In this document: in pieces, positions 54,397 to 62,936 of the stretch | Layout of the letters: each line of letters opens with the position of its first letter | Numbering within the stretch: position 1 is the stretch's first letter | DNA from: Pseudomonas sp. Seg1 | GTDB lineage: Bacteria > Pseudomonadota > Gammaproteobacteria > Pseudomonadales > Pseudomonadaceae | Length of the DNA: 64,000 bases | Assembly: GCF_018326005.1 (NCBI RefSeq) | Contig: NZ_AP021903.1 | Span: forward strand, 2,606,001-2,670,000 | Direction: 5' to 3' | The notes under the pieces: generated by a model | Databases searched by the model: none | The model's input: the letters and a program-made list of their open reading frames with translations, nothing else | Told to the model about the DNA's origin: nothing | Translations under genes and position numbers: made by a program

Positions 54397-55962
54397 ATGT
54401 TCGCTTCAGCGACCGCTTCGAGCACCTCGTTGGTGGATATCCAGCCAACTGCAACACCTGTCGATGAGCCGTACCTGCTGGAGATCACCAACATCAGCAA
54501 GGGTTTTCCCGGTGTGGTGGCCTTGTCCGATGTGCAGCTGCGAGTACGTCCGGGGTCCGTGCTGGCCCTGATGGGCGAGAACGGCGCGGGTAAATCGACG
54601 CTGATGAAAATCATCGCCGGCATCTACCAGCCCGATGCTGGCGAGCTGCGCTTGCGCGGCAAACCGGTGGTCTTCGAAACACCGTTGGCGGCACTTCAGG
54701 CGGGGATCGCGATGATCCACCAGGAACTCAACCTGATGCCGCACATGAGCATCGCCGAAAACATCTGGATCGGCCGCGAGCAGCTCAACGGCCTGCACAT
54801 GATCGACCACCGCGCCATGCACCGCTGCACCGCGCAACTGCTGGAGCGCTTGCGCATCAACCTCGATCCCGAGGAGCAGGTCGGCAACCTGAGCATCGCC
54901 GAACGGCAAATGGTCGAGATAGCCAAAGCGGTGTCCTACGACTCCGACATTCTGATCATGGACGAGCCGACCTCGGCCATCACCGAAAAGGAAGTCGCGC
55001 ACCTGTTTTCGATCATTGCCGACCTCAAGCGCCAGGGCAAAGGCATCATCTACATCACGCACAAAATGAACGAAGTGTTTGCCATTGCCGATGAAGTGGC
55101 GGTGTTTCGCGACGGCGCCTACATCGGCCTGCAACGGGCCGACAGCATGGACGGTGACAGCCTGATTTCGATGATGGTCGGGCGCGAACTGAGCCAGTTG
55201 TTCCCGGTGCGCGAAAAGCCGATCGGCGACCTGCTGATGTCGGTCCGCGATCTGAAACTCGACGGCGTATTCCAGGGCGTCTCGTTCGACCTGCATGCCG
55301 GGGAGATTCTCGGCATCGCCGGGCTGATGGGCTCGGGCCGCACCAACGTTGCCGAAACCATTTTCGGCATAACGCCCAGCGACAGCGGTGAGATCCGTCT
55401 GGATGGCGAGGTGGTGCGCATTACCGATCCGCACATGGCCATCGACAAGGGTTTCGCGCTGTTGACCGAGGATCGCAAGCTCAGTGGCCTGTTCCCGTGC
55501 CTGTCGGTGCTGGAGAACATGGAGATGGCGGTGCTGCCGCATTACGCCGGCCACGGCTTTATCCAGCAAAAGGCCCTGCGCGCTCTGTGTGAAGACATGT
55601 GCAAGAAGCTACGGGTGAAAACCCCGTCGTTGGAGCAGTGCATCGACACCTTGTCTGGCGGCAACCAGCAGAAAGCCTTGCTCGCCCGCTGGCTGATGAC
55701 CAATCCACGGATCTTGATTCTCGACGAGCCGACTCGTGGCATCGATGTCGGCGCCAAGGCCGAGATCTATCGGCTGATCTCCCTGCTAGCCAGCGAAGGC
55801 ATGGCGGTGATCATGATTTCCTCGGAACTGCCGGAAGTGCTGGGCATGAGCGACCGGGTGATGGTCATGCACGAGGGCGACCTGATGGGCACCCTCGGCC
55901 GCGACGAAGCCACCCAGGAACGCGTCATGCAACTGGCCTCGGGCATGGCCCAGGTCCATTGA
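54397..55962 (+). CDS. Inositol ABC transporter, ATP-binding protein
   Basis: 521 residues with two ABC domains, as in ribose-type importers. Domain 1: Walker [10 protein letters not shown], signature [14 protein letters not shown], Walker [12 protein letters not shown]. Domain 2: degenerate Walker [10 protein letters not shown] but intact signature [15 protein letters not shown] and [16 protein letters not shown]. The ATG at 54397 is chosen (GGAG about 12 bases upstream). It energises inositol uptake with the neighbouring permease. Confidence 0.94.
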   Translation: MFASATASSTSLVDIQPTATPVDEPYLLEITNISKGFPGVVALSDVQLRVRPGSVLALMGENGAGKSTLMKIIAGIYQPDAGELRLRGKPVVFETPLAALQAGIAMIHQELNLMPHMSIAENIWIGREQLNGLHMIDHRAMHRCTAQLLERLRINLDPEEQVGNLSIAERQMVEIAKAVSYDSDILIMDEPTSAITEKEVAHLFSIIADLKRQGKGIIYITHKMNEVFAIADEVAVFRDGAYIGLQRADSMDGDSLISMMVGRELSQLFPVREKPIGDLLMSVRDLKLDGVFQGVSFDLHAGEILGIAGLMGSGRTNVAETIFGITPSDSGEIRLDGEVVRITDPHMAIDKGFALLTEDRKLSGLFPCLSVLENMEMAVLPHYAGHGFIQQKALRALCEDMCKKLRVKTPSLEQCIDTLSGGNQQKALLARWLMTNPRILILDEPTRGIDVGAKAEIYRLISLLASEGMAVIMISSELPEVLGMSDRVMVMHEGDLMGTLGRDEATQERVMQLASGMAQVH

Positions 55963-55975
55963 CAGCTTACGGTCT

Positions 55976-56067
55976 CTGTGGCGAGGGAGCTTGCTCCCGC
56001 TGGGCAGCGAAGCGGTCCTCAAGCCTGGGCTTGCTGCGCAATCGCGGGAGCAAGCTCCCTCGCCACA
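55976..56067. repeat. REP-type inverted repeat pair
   Basis: Arms ctgtggcgagggagcttgct and gcaagctccctcgccaca lie between the ATPase and permease genes. Inside an operon, such a structure may lower downstream expression. Confidence 0.85.
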
Positions 56068-56131
56068 CGAAAGCAGCTTGCATCCAAAGGTATGTATTCG
56101 ATACCGGGTTTTATTTGAAGGGTGAGTGGTT

Positions 56132-57154
56132 ATGAACGCGATACTGGAAAACAAGCCTGCAACGGCACCGACCAAGAGTCGTCGGCGCTTTCCAACCGAA
56201 CTGAGCATTTTTCTGGTGCTGATCGGTATCGGTCTGGTCTTCGAAGTGTTTGGCTGGATCGTTCGCGACCAGAGCTTCCTGATGAACTCCCAGCGTCTGG
56301 TGCTGATGATTTTGCAAGTGTCGATCATTGGCCTGCTGGCCATCGGCGTGACTCAAGTGATCATCACCACGGGGATCGACTTGTCATCCGGGTCGGTGCT
56401 GGCGCTGTCAGCCATGATTGCCGCGAGTCTGGCGCAGACGTCGGATTTCGCCCGCGCAGTGTTTCCGTCGCTGACTGACTTGCCGGTGTGGATTCCGGTG
56501 ATCGCCGGGCTCGGGGTCGGGCTGCTGGCTGGGGCGATCAACGGCAGCATCATCGCCATCACCGGCATTCCACCGTTCATCGCCACGCTCGGCATGATGG
56601 TTTCGGCGCGCGGTCTGGCGCGTTACTACACCGAAGGCCAACCGGTCAGCATGCTCTCGGACTCCTACACCGCGATCGGTCATGGGGCGATGCCGGTGAT
56701 CATCTTCCTGGTGGTGGCGGTGATCTTTCACATCGCGTTGCGCTACACCAAGTACGGCAAGTACACCTACGCCATCGGCGGCAACATGCAGGCGGCGCGG
56801 ACCTCGGGGATCAACGTCAAACGCCATTTGGTGATCGTCTACAGCATCGCCGGTCTGCTGGCGGGGCTGGCTGGCGTAGTCGCGTCAGCCCGGGCTGCGA
56901 CGGGGCAGGCCGGGATGGGCATGTCCTACGAGCTCGACGCGATTGCTGCTGCGGTGATCGGCGGTACCAGTCTGGCCGGCGGCGTCGGGCGCATTACCGG
57001 GACGGTAATCGGCGCGCTGATTCTCGGGGTGATGGCCAGCGGGTTCACCTTCGTCGGCGTCGATGCCTATATTCAGGACATCATCAAAGGCTTGATCATT
57101 GTGGTGGCGGTGGTCATCGACCAGTACCGTAACAAGCGCAAACTCAAGCGCTGA
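56132..57154 (+). CDS. Inositol ABC transporter, permease
   Basis: 340 residues from the ATG at 56132 (GAAGGGTGAG upstream). RbsC-type permease with about ten hydrophobic segments: VIITTGIDLSSGSVLAL, GSIIAITGIPPFIATLGMM and AAAVIGGTSLAGGVGRITGTVIG are the conserved motifs. It forms the membrane channel of the inositol importer. It is the last gene of the locus, followed by a hairpin. Confidence 0.94.
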   Translation: MNAILENKPATAPTKSRRRFPTELSIFLVLIGIGLVFEVFGWIVRDQSFLMNSQRLVLMILQVSIIGLLAIGVTQVIITTGIDLSSGSVLALSAMIAASLAQTSDFARAVFPSLTDLPVWIPVIAGLGVGLLAGAINGSIIAITGIPPFIATLGMMVSARGLARYYTEGQPVSMLSDSYTAIGHGAMPVIIFLVVAVIFHIALRYTKYGKYTYAIGGNMQAARTSGINVKRHLVIVYSIAGLLAGLAGVVASARAATGQAGMGMSYELDAIAAAVIGGTSLAGGVGRITGTVIGALILGVMASGFTFVGVDAYIQDIIKGLIIVVAVVIDQYRNKRKLKR

Positions 57155-57176
57155 GCGCCGAATAATCGCGAAAATG

Positions 57177-57199
57177 CGCCACACCCGATCGGTGTGGCG
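57177..57199 (+). terminator. Terminator of the iol/ABC locus
   Basis: A perfect 9-bp stem cgccacacc / ggtgtggcg with a 5-base loop, followed by a T-rich stretch (tagccgtttgtctt), lies 22 bases after the permease stop. Confidence 0.7.
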
Positions 57200-57481
57200 T
57201 AGCCGTTTGTCTTCTATATACAGCCGCTCGACTGAATTTCTTGCTATAAACGCACTCCGATAATCGCCGTGAAGCCTGTATCAGAGCAGTTTCCGGGCTT
57301 TGTCGGACAAATTTGCTGGATTTCCAGTTGCTGAGGCCTCAAGTCGGCCTTAGACTGCCGCCCCTCGTAAATTGAGTGCCGGGTGGCGTTTGCCATAAAC
57401 GATGCCTTTCCGTCGACCGGACACGGTTCGCCGGAACGCTCCCTAATTCGCCTTAATGCACGTTTTTTTATAGAGATATCA
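57200..57481. other. Gene-free region upstream of the DksA2-like gene
   Basis: About 280 bases with no convincing frame. The segment from about 57335 to 57400 is GC-rich, and the last 20 bases before the ATG are AT-rich. I see no structure I can name. Confidence 0.4.
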
Positions 57482-57886
57482 ATGACAAAGGACAAGTTGC
57501 TGGCCATGCCGGCAGATGACTACATGAATTCCGAGCAACACGCTTTCTTCAGCGAGCTGTTGCAGAACATGAAAGTCGAAACCCATGAGCGCATTGAGCA
57601 AAACCGTATCGCCATCGAAAGCCTGGACACCCCGGCTGACCCGGCGGACGCGGCTTCGGTTGAAGAAGAGCGCACTTGGCTGGTCAACGCGATCGATCGC
57701 GACCAGCGCATGCTGCCGCAACTGGAACAAGCCCTCGAGCGCATCAAGGAAGACAGCTTTGGCTGGTGCGACGACAGCGGCGAGCCTATTGGCTTGAAAC
57801 GTCTGCTGATCAGCCCGACCACCAAGTACTGCATCGAAGCTCAAGAGCGTCACGAGCAAATCGACAAGCACCAGCGTCAGGCCTGA
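57482..57886 (+). CDS. DksA2-like regulator with two-cysteine zinc-finger relic
   Basis: 134 residues. Coiled-coil helices occupy residues about 20-90, with DPADAASVEEER near the coiled-coil tip where DksA needs acidic residues. The finger region reads C96-DD-S99, 17 residues, C117-IE-A120. Only two of the four DksA cysteines remain, in the C-x2-S/T-x17-C-x2-A form of P. aeruginosa DksA2, which works without zinc. The role would be control of RNA polymerase at stringent promoters, possibly under zinc starvation. The ATG at 57482 starts the family's opening; the ribosome site is weak. Confidence 0.88.
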   Translation: MTKDKLLAMPADDYMNSEQHAFFSELLQNMKVETHERIEQNRIAIESLDTPADPADAASVEEERTWLVNAIDRDQRMLPQLEQALERIKEDSFGWCDDSGEPIGLKRLLISPTTKYCIEAQERHEQIDKHQRQA

Positions 57887-57921
57887 TTCCTGAGGCGACC
57901 CATGAAAGTGGGTCACCCCGA

Positions 57922-57981
57922 AAAGATCGCAGCCTTCGGCAGCTCCTGAACAGAGCTGGCGGGGTTGCGATCTTTGTTTTT
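57922..57981 (+). terminator. Rho-independent terminator of the DksA2-like gene
   Basis: Outer stem AAAGATCGCA / TGCGATCTTT (10 bp) with an inner stem (cagct / agctg) and a following GTTTTTG run lies 35 bases after the stop. Confidence 0.75.
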
Positions 57982-58110
57982 GCTTGTCTGCGATATTCCC
58001 CGCCGTTCCATTGACCTGCCACAGGCCCCACGACTAACGGACCATAGATAATGGCGTTGTAGTGGCGTTTAATGCAGCCACAACAATGAGAACAAGCGTG
58101 GGGTGTTGAT

Positions 58111-59715
58111 ATGACGAGAGATGGATCTCTGGTTGGGGCGCTGCCTGCACCAGTGCTTTTGCCGAAAAACCGCTGGATCGCACCGACCCTGCAAAGCATC
58201 GCCCTGATGCTGTTGTTGGCCGGCATGACGCTGGGTGAGTGGTCGCTTTACGTTGGCATGCCGTTGGCGGTGCTGATTGTCTGGCTGCCGCGCCTGCGCT
58301 CCCGGACCCTCCCCGATGTACAGCCTGCCGACAATGGCAGCGCCATTTCCGAACTGACCCGAGACCTTTCTTACACCACCAGCCATAACGCCTTGTCGGC
58401 GGCCGGGGTGGCGTTTTCGGTCAAGGAGCTGGCGAGCAAACTTGAATCGCAACTCGATGCTGCGGCGCGAATCGTCAGCAATGCCGAAGTGATGATCGCC
58501 ACGGAACAGGCGACTTCGCAGCTCAGCCGCGAAGCACTTGAGGCTGCCAGCGAGGCACATCACAGCAGTGCGGCGGGACGTACCGAACTGGTTGACTCAA
58601 TTACGCGTATGCATCAGCTCAGTCAGCGCGCCAATGCCAGCCGTGAATTGATCGAGGCCTTGAGCCTGCGCAGCGATGACATTCAGCGGGTGACGCTGGT
58701 GATTCAGTCGATTGCCAGTCAGACCAATCTGTTGGCGTTGAACGCAGCGATCGAAGCGGCGCGGGCCGGTGAGCATGGGCGGGGCTTTGCGGTGGTGGCG
58801 GATGAGGTGCGCGGGTTGGCGGCACGCACGGCGTCGGCAACCGGCGAAGTCGGCGAGATGGTCGCCGACATCCAGCAACGCACGGCGCAGGTGGTGGAGC
58901 AGATCCGTGAGCTGTCCAGCGATCTGCAAACGGGCGTCGAACAGGTCGAGCACACCGGTCAGCATCTGGAGAACATCGCGCGTCTGGCCGCCGGGGTGGA
59001 AAGTCAGGTCGGCGAGATCGCCCGTGGCGCGGAGACCAATCGCGAGCAACTCGACAGCCTGTTTAAAGCCATTGAGCAGATGCGCAGCGATTTGGCGATC
59101 AGCGATCAACAGACCCGTCGACTCGCCGAAGCGGCGGTGCAGATGGAAGGGCAGGCGGAAACCATCAGCGAACGTCTTGCTGAAGTCGGTCTGGATGACT
59201 ATCACCAGCGCATTTATGACTTGGCGCGAGAAGGCGCGAGCCAGATCGCGGCGCGGTTTGAGGCGGATGTCGAGCAAGGGCGGATCAGCCTCGAGGATCT
59301 GTTCGATCGTCAGTATCAGGCGATCCCGAATACGCAGCCGGCGAAGTATCAGACACGGTTCGACCGCTACACCGATCAGGTTCTGCCGGCGATTCAAGAA
59401 CCGTTGTTGCCGCACCACGAGGGGCTGGTGTTTGCCATCGCCTGCACGCAGCAGGGTTATGTGCCGACGCACAATCAGGCGTTCAGCCAGCCGTTGACCG
59501 GTGATGCCCAGGTCGATGCGGTCAACAATCGCACCAAGCGCAAGTTTGCCGACCGCACCGGGATTCGCTGTGGCAGCCATCAACAACCAGTGCTGTTGCA
59601 GACCTATACGCGTGATACCGGCGAGCTGATGCATGACTTGTCGGTGCCGATCATGATCAAGGGCCGACATTGGGGTGGATTGCGTCTGGGCTATAAACCG
59701 GAAGGTCCGCGCTGA
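58111..59715 (+). CDS. Methyl-accepting chemotaxis protein with C-terminal sensory-like domain
   Basis: 534 residues. Two close hydrophobic segments (about 30-64) anchor it with almost no periplasmic part. The signalling hairpin has the invariant core [46 protein letters not shown] at about 200-245. After it come about 190 residues ([26 protein letters not shown] ... [31 protein letters not shown]) that look like a cytoplasmic Cache-like domain. The order, signalling part first and sensor last, suits sensing of a cytoplasmic ligand. The ligand is unknown. Confidence 0.9.
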   Translation: MTRDGSLVGALPAPVLLPKNRWIAPTLQSIALMLLLAGMTLGEWSLYVGMPLAVLIVWLPRLRSRTLPDVQPADNGSAISELTRDLSYTTSHNALSAAGVAFSVKELASKLESQLDAAARIVSNAEVMIATEQATSQLSREALEAASEAHHSSAAGRTELVDSITRMHQLSQRANASRELIEALSLRSDDIQRVTLVIQSIASQTNLLALNAAIEAARAGEHGRGFAVVADEVRGLAARTASATGEVGEMVADIQQRTAQVVEQIRELSSDLQTGVEQVEHTGQHLENIARLAAGVESQVGEIARGAETNREQLDSLFKAIEQMRSDLAISDQQTRRLAEAAVQMEGQAETISERLAEVGLDDYHQRIYDLAREGASQIAARFEADVEQGRISLEDLFDRQYQAIPNTQPAKYQTRFDRYTDQVLPAIQEPLLPHHEGLVFAIACTQQGYVPTHNQAFSQPLTGDAQVDAVNNRTKRKFADRTGIRCGSHQQPVLLQTYTRDTGELMHDLSVPIMIKGRHWGGLRLGYKPEGPR

Positions 59716-59827
59716 GCGATTGTTACGGTTGATGCAATGAATCTGTGCAGGGCCGTTGCTGTTTCCTCCTTGGGGAAATCATTAACATGCCGACTTAGTT
59801 AGGTGGCTAATGATTTTGGAGGTCAGC

Positions 59828-60031
59828 ATGCAATGCAGAGTTGATGTCGCCGTGATGATCGGCAGTGGCGTGCCCGCCGGTTTGCGCGCAATGGGGCAAA
59901 GCGTCTGCTGGGTGGTGTTGCTCAATGGTGAGCGGCGCGGCACCGCGTTTGCCAGTCGCGATGAGGCCGAAGAGTGCAGGGCTGCGTGGCTCGCGCAGTT
60001 GCAGGCTGAGCCTGGGGACAGCCTGCACTGA
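59828..60031 (+). CDS. Small unknown protein
   Basis: 67 residues from the ATG at 59828, with GAGGTC upstream. Sequence features: MGQSVCWVVLLNGERRGTAFASRDEAEECRAAWLAQL, a beta-hairpin followed by a helix. No signal or membrane segment. I do not know the family. It converges with the DUF2789 gene, six bases between the stops. Confidence 0.6.
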   Translation: MQCRVDVAVMIGSGVPAGLRAMGQSVCWVVLLNGERRGTAFASRDEAEECRAAWLAQLQAEPGDSLH

Positions 60032-60037
60032 TCAGGG

Positions 60038-60274
60038 TTACTTGCCGTCGTGTATGCGTACGTTCAGTTCATCGAAGACTATTGCCCTGTCGTCGTCCTT
60101 GCCAATCCACTCTTCAAGCGTTTGCTTTTGCGATTCTGACCAGAAGGGGGCATCGACCAGTTTGGTGTCGGCATCCAGTGGATGGGCTTCAATGAAGTCG
60201 TCGATATCTGCGCTTTCTGAAGGCAAACCCAACTGATCGAACAGTGTTTTCAAGTTGTAAGCTTCCAGATCCAT
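60038..60274 (-). CDS. DUF2789 domain protein
   Basis: 78 residues; the ATG at 60274 is chosen over the adjacent ATG at 60277 because AAGGAG then has the better distance (six bases). The order MDLEAYNLKTLFDQLGLPSESADIDDFIEAHPLDADTKLVDAPFWSESQKQTLEEWIGKDDDRAIVFDELN is typical of DUF2789, a small acidic helical family of unknown role. No operon partner. Confidence 0.85.
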   Translation of the reverse strand: MDLEAYNLKTLFDQLGLPSESADIDDFIEAHPLDADTKLVDAPFWSESQKQTLEEWIGKDDDRAIVFDELNVRIHDGK

Positions 60275-60322
60275 CATGTGCTCCTTTCTGAAATGCGCCG
60301 GTATGGCGCAGTCAATCACTCT

Positions 60323-60598
60323 TTATCTGAGGCAGCTGCTGGCCAGGAGTTCGATTTGCATTTCGAGTGAGCGAGCCAGCGCACACGCCTCGTTGTGATC
60401 TTCGCGGAAACCTCTTACGCGTCCGGTCGATTTTTCCTTTATGTGGTAAAAGGCGTTGCCCGCCGGCACCACTTGAAAGCGTGGGGCCTGAGCGTTTTCG
60501 CCGGGGTGCTGCAGATCGTTCATATCGGTCACATGCAGGATCAGAGGCGATTTGAGTCGGGCGTCAGCGGACATGGCGAAGTGAGTCAGGGTGCACAT
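60323..60598 (-). CDS. Small unknown protein
   Basis: 91 residues from the ATG at 60598, which has AAGGA at a good distance; a shorter start at 60523 is possible. The C-terminal part (FQVVPAGNAFYHIKEKSTGRVRGFREDHNEACALARSLE) looks like a compact beta-beta-alpha unit seen in small Pseudomonas hypothetical proteins. No function can be assigned. Confidence 0.6.
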   Translation of the reverse strand: MCTLTHFAMSADARLKSPLILHVTDMNDLQHPGENAQAPRFQVVPAGNAFYHIKEKSTGRVRGFREDHNEACALARSLEMQIELLASSCLR

Positions 60599-61000
60599 GT
60601 GAAGTCCTTTTCATCAGTTGGCCGATAATTACAGGCCGTTTCGGGTAGTCGTGAAGAGCATCGCTGCTCTAGAATCGCCAGTACCTGTTGACGACAGGGC
60701 TTATCTAAAGCAATTTTTCGCGAGCGATATGTCGGAAAAGTGCTTTTTTTCGTGCGAATTTTCCCTAAAGTTCGTAGTCAGCTTTCTCTGTCAGCCGTTA
60801 AGGATTTTTCCTTCGAGCTTTGGCGACATCGGGTGGCGTTTCGCGAGTGACAATCCCGTAGTCTTGCAAACCTCGCGTTGAACGAGTTCGCTGCTCGGTT
60901 CGGGTTTTTATTTTGAGTATTTCGCAGTTCCATCGGCCTGGCCGTTTTTTTGCCGTGCGCGTTTTCCGTGTGCGGTTTTTTCAGATCTGGGGATGTTTCT
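60599..61000. other. Gene-poor region of 400 bases
   Basis: No frame here has a good start and composition. AT-rich runs (cttttttt, tttttcgcg, ttttttgcc) suggest promoters for the flanking small genes. I see no repeat or clear hairpin. Confidence 0.4.
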
Positions 61001-61471
61001 TTGGCAGTCAGTAATCTCGATATGCATGCTTTGTTCGTGTTGGGTGATTTGCGTGCAAAGCTGGTCAAGTTGTTCCAATCGCGTTTTGTTTACATCACCG
61101 AGCAAAACGCCGAAGGCATTTATGTCGCTGAAATCGACACCGAAAGTGCCTTGGTGGTGGATGACAAGCCGGGGCTCAAGCTCAAGGTCGGCGATCATTT
61201 CAGCGCCTCGGTCTTGCCCAGCCGCGAAGGCGGCAAGATGGACATCCGTTTTCGCGAAATCAAACTGACGGTCTATGGAATTGGCGATTACGCCTTCGTC
61301 GAGACCGCTGATGGCCATGCGATCCTGTTCAAGGAAGGTCATAGCGTGGTGACCGTGTTTGCCGCCCATCAGCAATTGCAGGAAGGCCTGACCAAAACTC
61401 TGAAAGCAGTCACCGCCAAAGCCGCGAAGTGGCGCAAGGGCGAGCTGGTGACTTTCAAGGCCAGTGAGTGA
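61001..61471 (+). CDS. Unknown protein of about 150 residues
   Basis: The start is uncertain: TTG at 61001 has GGGGA upstream, and ATG at 61022 has none. From 61001 the protein has 156 residues: LFVLGDLRAKLVKLFQSRFVYITEQNAEGIYVAEIDTESALVVDDKPGLKLKVGDHFSASVLP is beta-rich, then an Ala/Lys-rich helix (KTLKAVTAKAAKWRKGELVTF). No signal peptide. I do not recognise it. Its stop overlaps the next start (GTGA). Confidence 0.65.
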   Translation: MAVSNLDMHALFVLGDLRAKLVKLFQSRFVYITEQNAEGIYVAEIDTESALVVDDKPGLKLKVGDHFSASVLPSREGGKMDIRFREIKLTVYGIGDYAFVETADGHAILFKEGHSVVTVFAAHQQLQEGLTKTLKAVTAKAAKWRKGELVTFKASE

Positions 61472-61677
61472 TCGGTGGTTTGAGCCGCGCCGATTTCCAT
61501 TCGCAGAACCTCGACAGCGCGCGTGAGGACGCCAGGCGGTTGTTCGCGGCGAAGGCCGAATTTAGAGGCGCGTGGCTGGGTTGGGTGGCGTCGCAGATCT
61601 ACGCGCTGCGTCCAGCGGAATACGCCAGCATGGTCAGACGCGAGTTGCAGAGCTTGCAGGAAAATTCTGATTCGTAA
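61468..61677 (+). CDS. Small unknown protein, translationally coupled
   Basis: 69 residues from a GTG at 61468 that overlaps the previous stop by four bases. Helical and charged (NLDSAREDARRLFAAKAEFRGAWLGWVASQIYALRPAEYASMVRRELQSL). No function can be assigned; co-expression with the upstream gene is likely. Confidence 0.65.
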   Translation: MIGGLSRADFHSQNLDSAREDARRLFAAKAEFRGAWLGWVASQIYALRPAEYASMVRRELQSLQENSDS

Positions 61678-61804
61678 CCTCGTCCGGGCCCAGGCCCTGA
61701 AAAAGCAGGAACCTCGTCTACAGTCAGTTGACTGAGTATTCAGAGGCTTGCGGTCTTCTCTCAGGCCATCCTGCCATTGCTGTGAACAGCACGAGGTGCA
61801 ATGC

Positions 61805-62821
61805 ATGAACGGATTTCGACGGTTACTGGCCGCCAGCGTGGCCACATTCGCTTTGCTGGGTTCGGCGCAATCGGTCGTGGCGGCACAAGCGCCGATCCAT
61901 TTTGCCGACCTGAACTGGGAAAGCGGCAGCCTGATCACCGATGTCCTGCGGATCATTGTCGAGAAGGGCTATGGATTGCCCACCGACACCCTGCCCGGCA
62001 CCACCATCACCCTAGAGACCGCGCTGGCCAACAATGACATTCAGGTCATCGGCGAAGAGTGGGCGGGGCGCAGTCCGGTGTGGGTCAAGGCCGAGGCCGA
62101 GGGCAAGGTTGTCAGCCTGGGCGATACGGTCAAGGGCGCCACAGAAGGCTGGTGGGTGCCGGAATACGTGATCAAGGGCGACCCGGCCAAAGGCATCAAG
62201 CCGCTGGCGCCGGACTTGCGCAGTGTCACTGACCTTAAAAAATACAAGGACGTGTTCAAGGACCCGGAAAGCCCGAGCAAGGGACGTTTCCTCAACAGTC
62301 CGATTGGCTGGACGTCGGAAGTGGTCAACAAACAGAAGCTGACGGCTTACGGGTTGCAGGATGACTTCACCAATTTCCGCAGTGGCTCGGGTGCGGCGCT
62401 GGACGCCGAGATCAGTTCTTCGATTCGTCGGGGTAAACCGGTGCTGTTTTACTACTGGTCGCCGACGCCGTTGCTGGGCAAGTTCAAACTGGTGCAGCTG
62501 GAAGAACCACCATTTGATGCCGAGGCGTGGAAGACCCTGACCGACGCCGATAATCCCAACCCGAAACCGACACGCTCGCTGGCGTCGAAGTTGTCGATTG
62601 GCGTGTCTACGCCGTTTCAGAAGCAGTATCCGCAGATTGCCGAGTTCTTCAGCAAGGTCGATTTTCCGATCGAACCGCTGAACAAGGCATTGGCGGAGAT
62701 GAGCGAGAAACACACCGCGCCGCGGCAAGCGGCGGAGGCGTTCATGAAGGCGCATCCGGAAGTGTGGCAGGCGTGGTTGCCGAAGGATGTGGCGGAAAAG
62801 GTTTCAGTTGAGCTGAAATAG
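61805..62821 (+). CDS. Glycine-betaine/choline-type ABC substrate-binding protein
   Basis: 338 residues from the ATG at 61805 (GAGGTG upstream). Signal peptide ending SVVAA-QAPIHF. It belongs to the OpuAC/ProX family: FADLNWESGSLITDVLRIIVEKGYG, EEWAGRSPVWVKAEAEGKV, ATEGWWVPEYVI and the aromatic residues Trp and Tyr expected to form the quaternary-ammonium box (WW, YYWSPTPLL). It binds betaine, choline or related compounds for osmoprotection or catabolism. It is an orphan here, with no ATPase or permease gene beside it. Confidence 0.9.
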   Translation: MNGFRRLLAASVATFALLGSAQSVVAAQAPIHFADLNWESGSLITDVLRIIVEKGYGLPTDTLPGTTITLETALANNDIQVIGEEWAGRSPVWVKAEAEGKVVSLGDTVKGATEGWWVPEYVIKGDPAKGIKPLAPDLRSVTDLKKYKDVFKDPESPSKGRFLNSPIGWTSEVVNKQKLTAYGLQDDFTNFRSGSGAALDAEISSSIRRGKPVLFYYWSPTPLLGKFKLVQLEEPPFDAEAWKTLTDADNPNPKPTRSLASKLSIGVSTPFQKQYPQIAEFFSKVDFPIEPLNKALAEMSEKHTAPRQAAEAFMKAHPEVWQAWLPKDVAEKVSVELK

Positions 62822-62840
62822 AGGTCGTTGCGGCTGGACT

Positions 62841-62933
62841 CATCGCGGGCAAGCCCGCTCCCACAGGTTTTATTGTCGGGCACAAAGTGTATATACGACA
62901 CTAAACAATGTGGGAGCGGGCTTGCCAGCGATG
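62841..62933. repeat. REP-type inverted repeat pair
   Basis: Arms catcgcgggcaagcccgctc and gtgggagcgggcttgccagc lie between the convergent binding-protein and receptor genes, where they may act as a bidirectional transcript end. Confidence 0.85.
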
Positions 62934-62936
62934 CTT

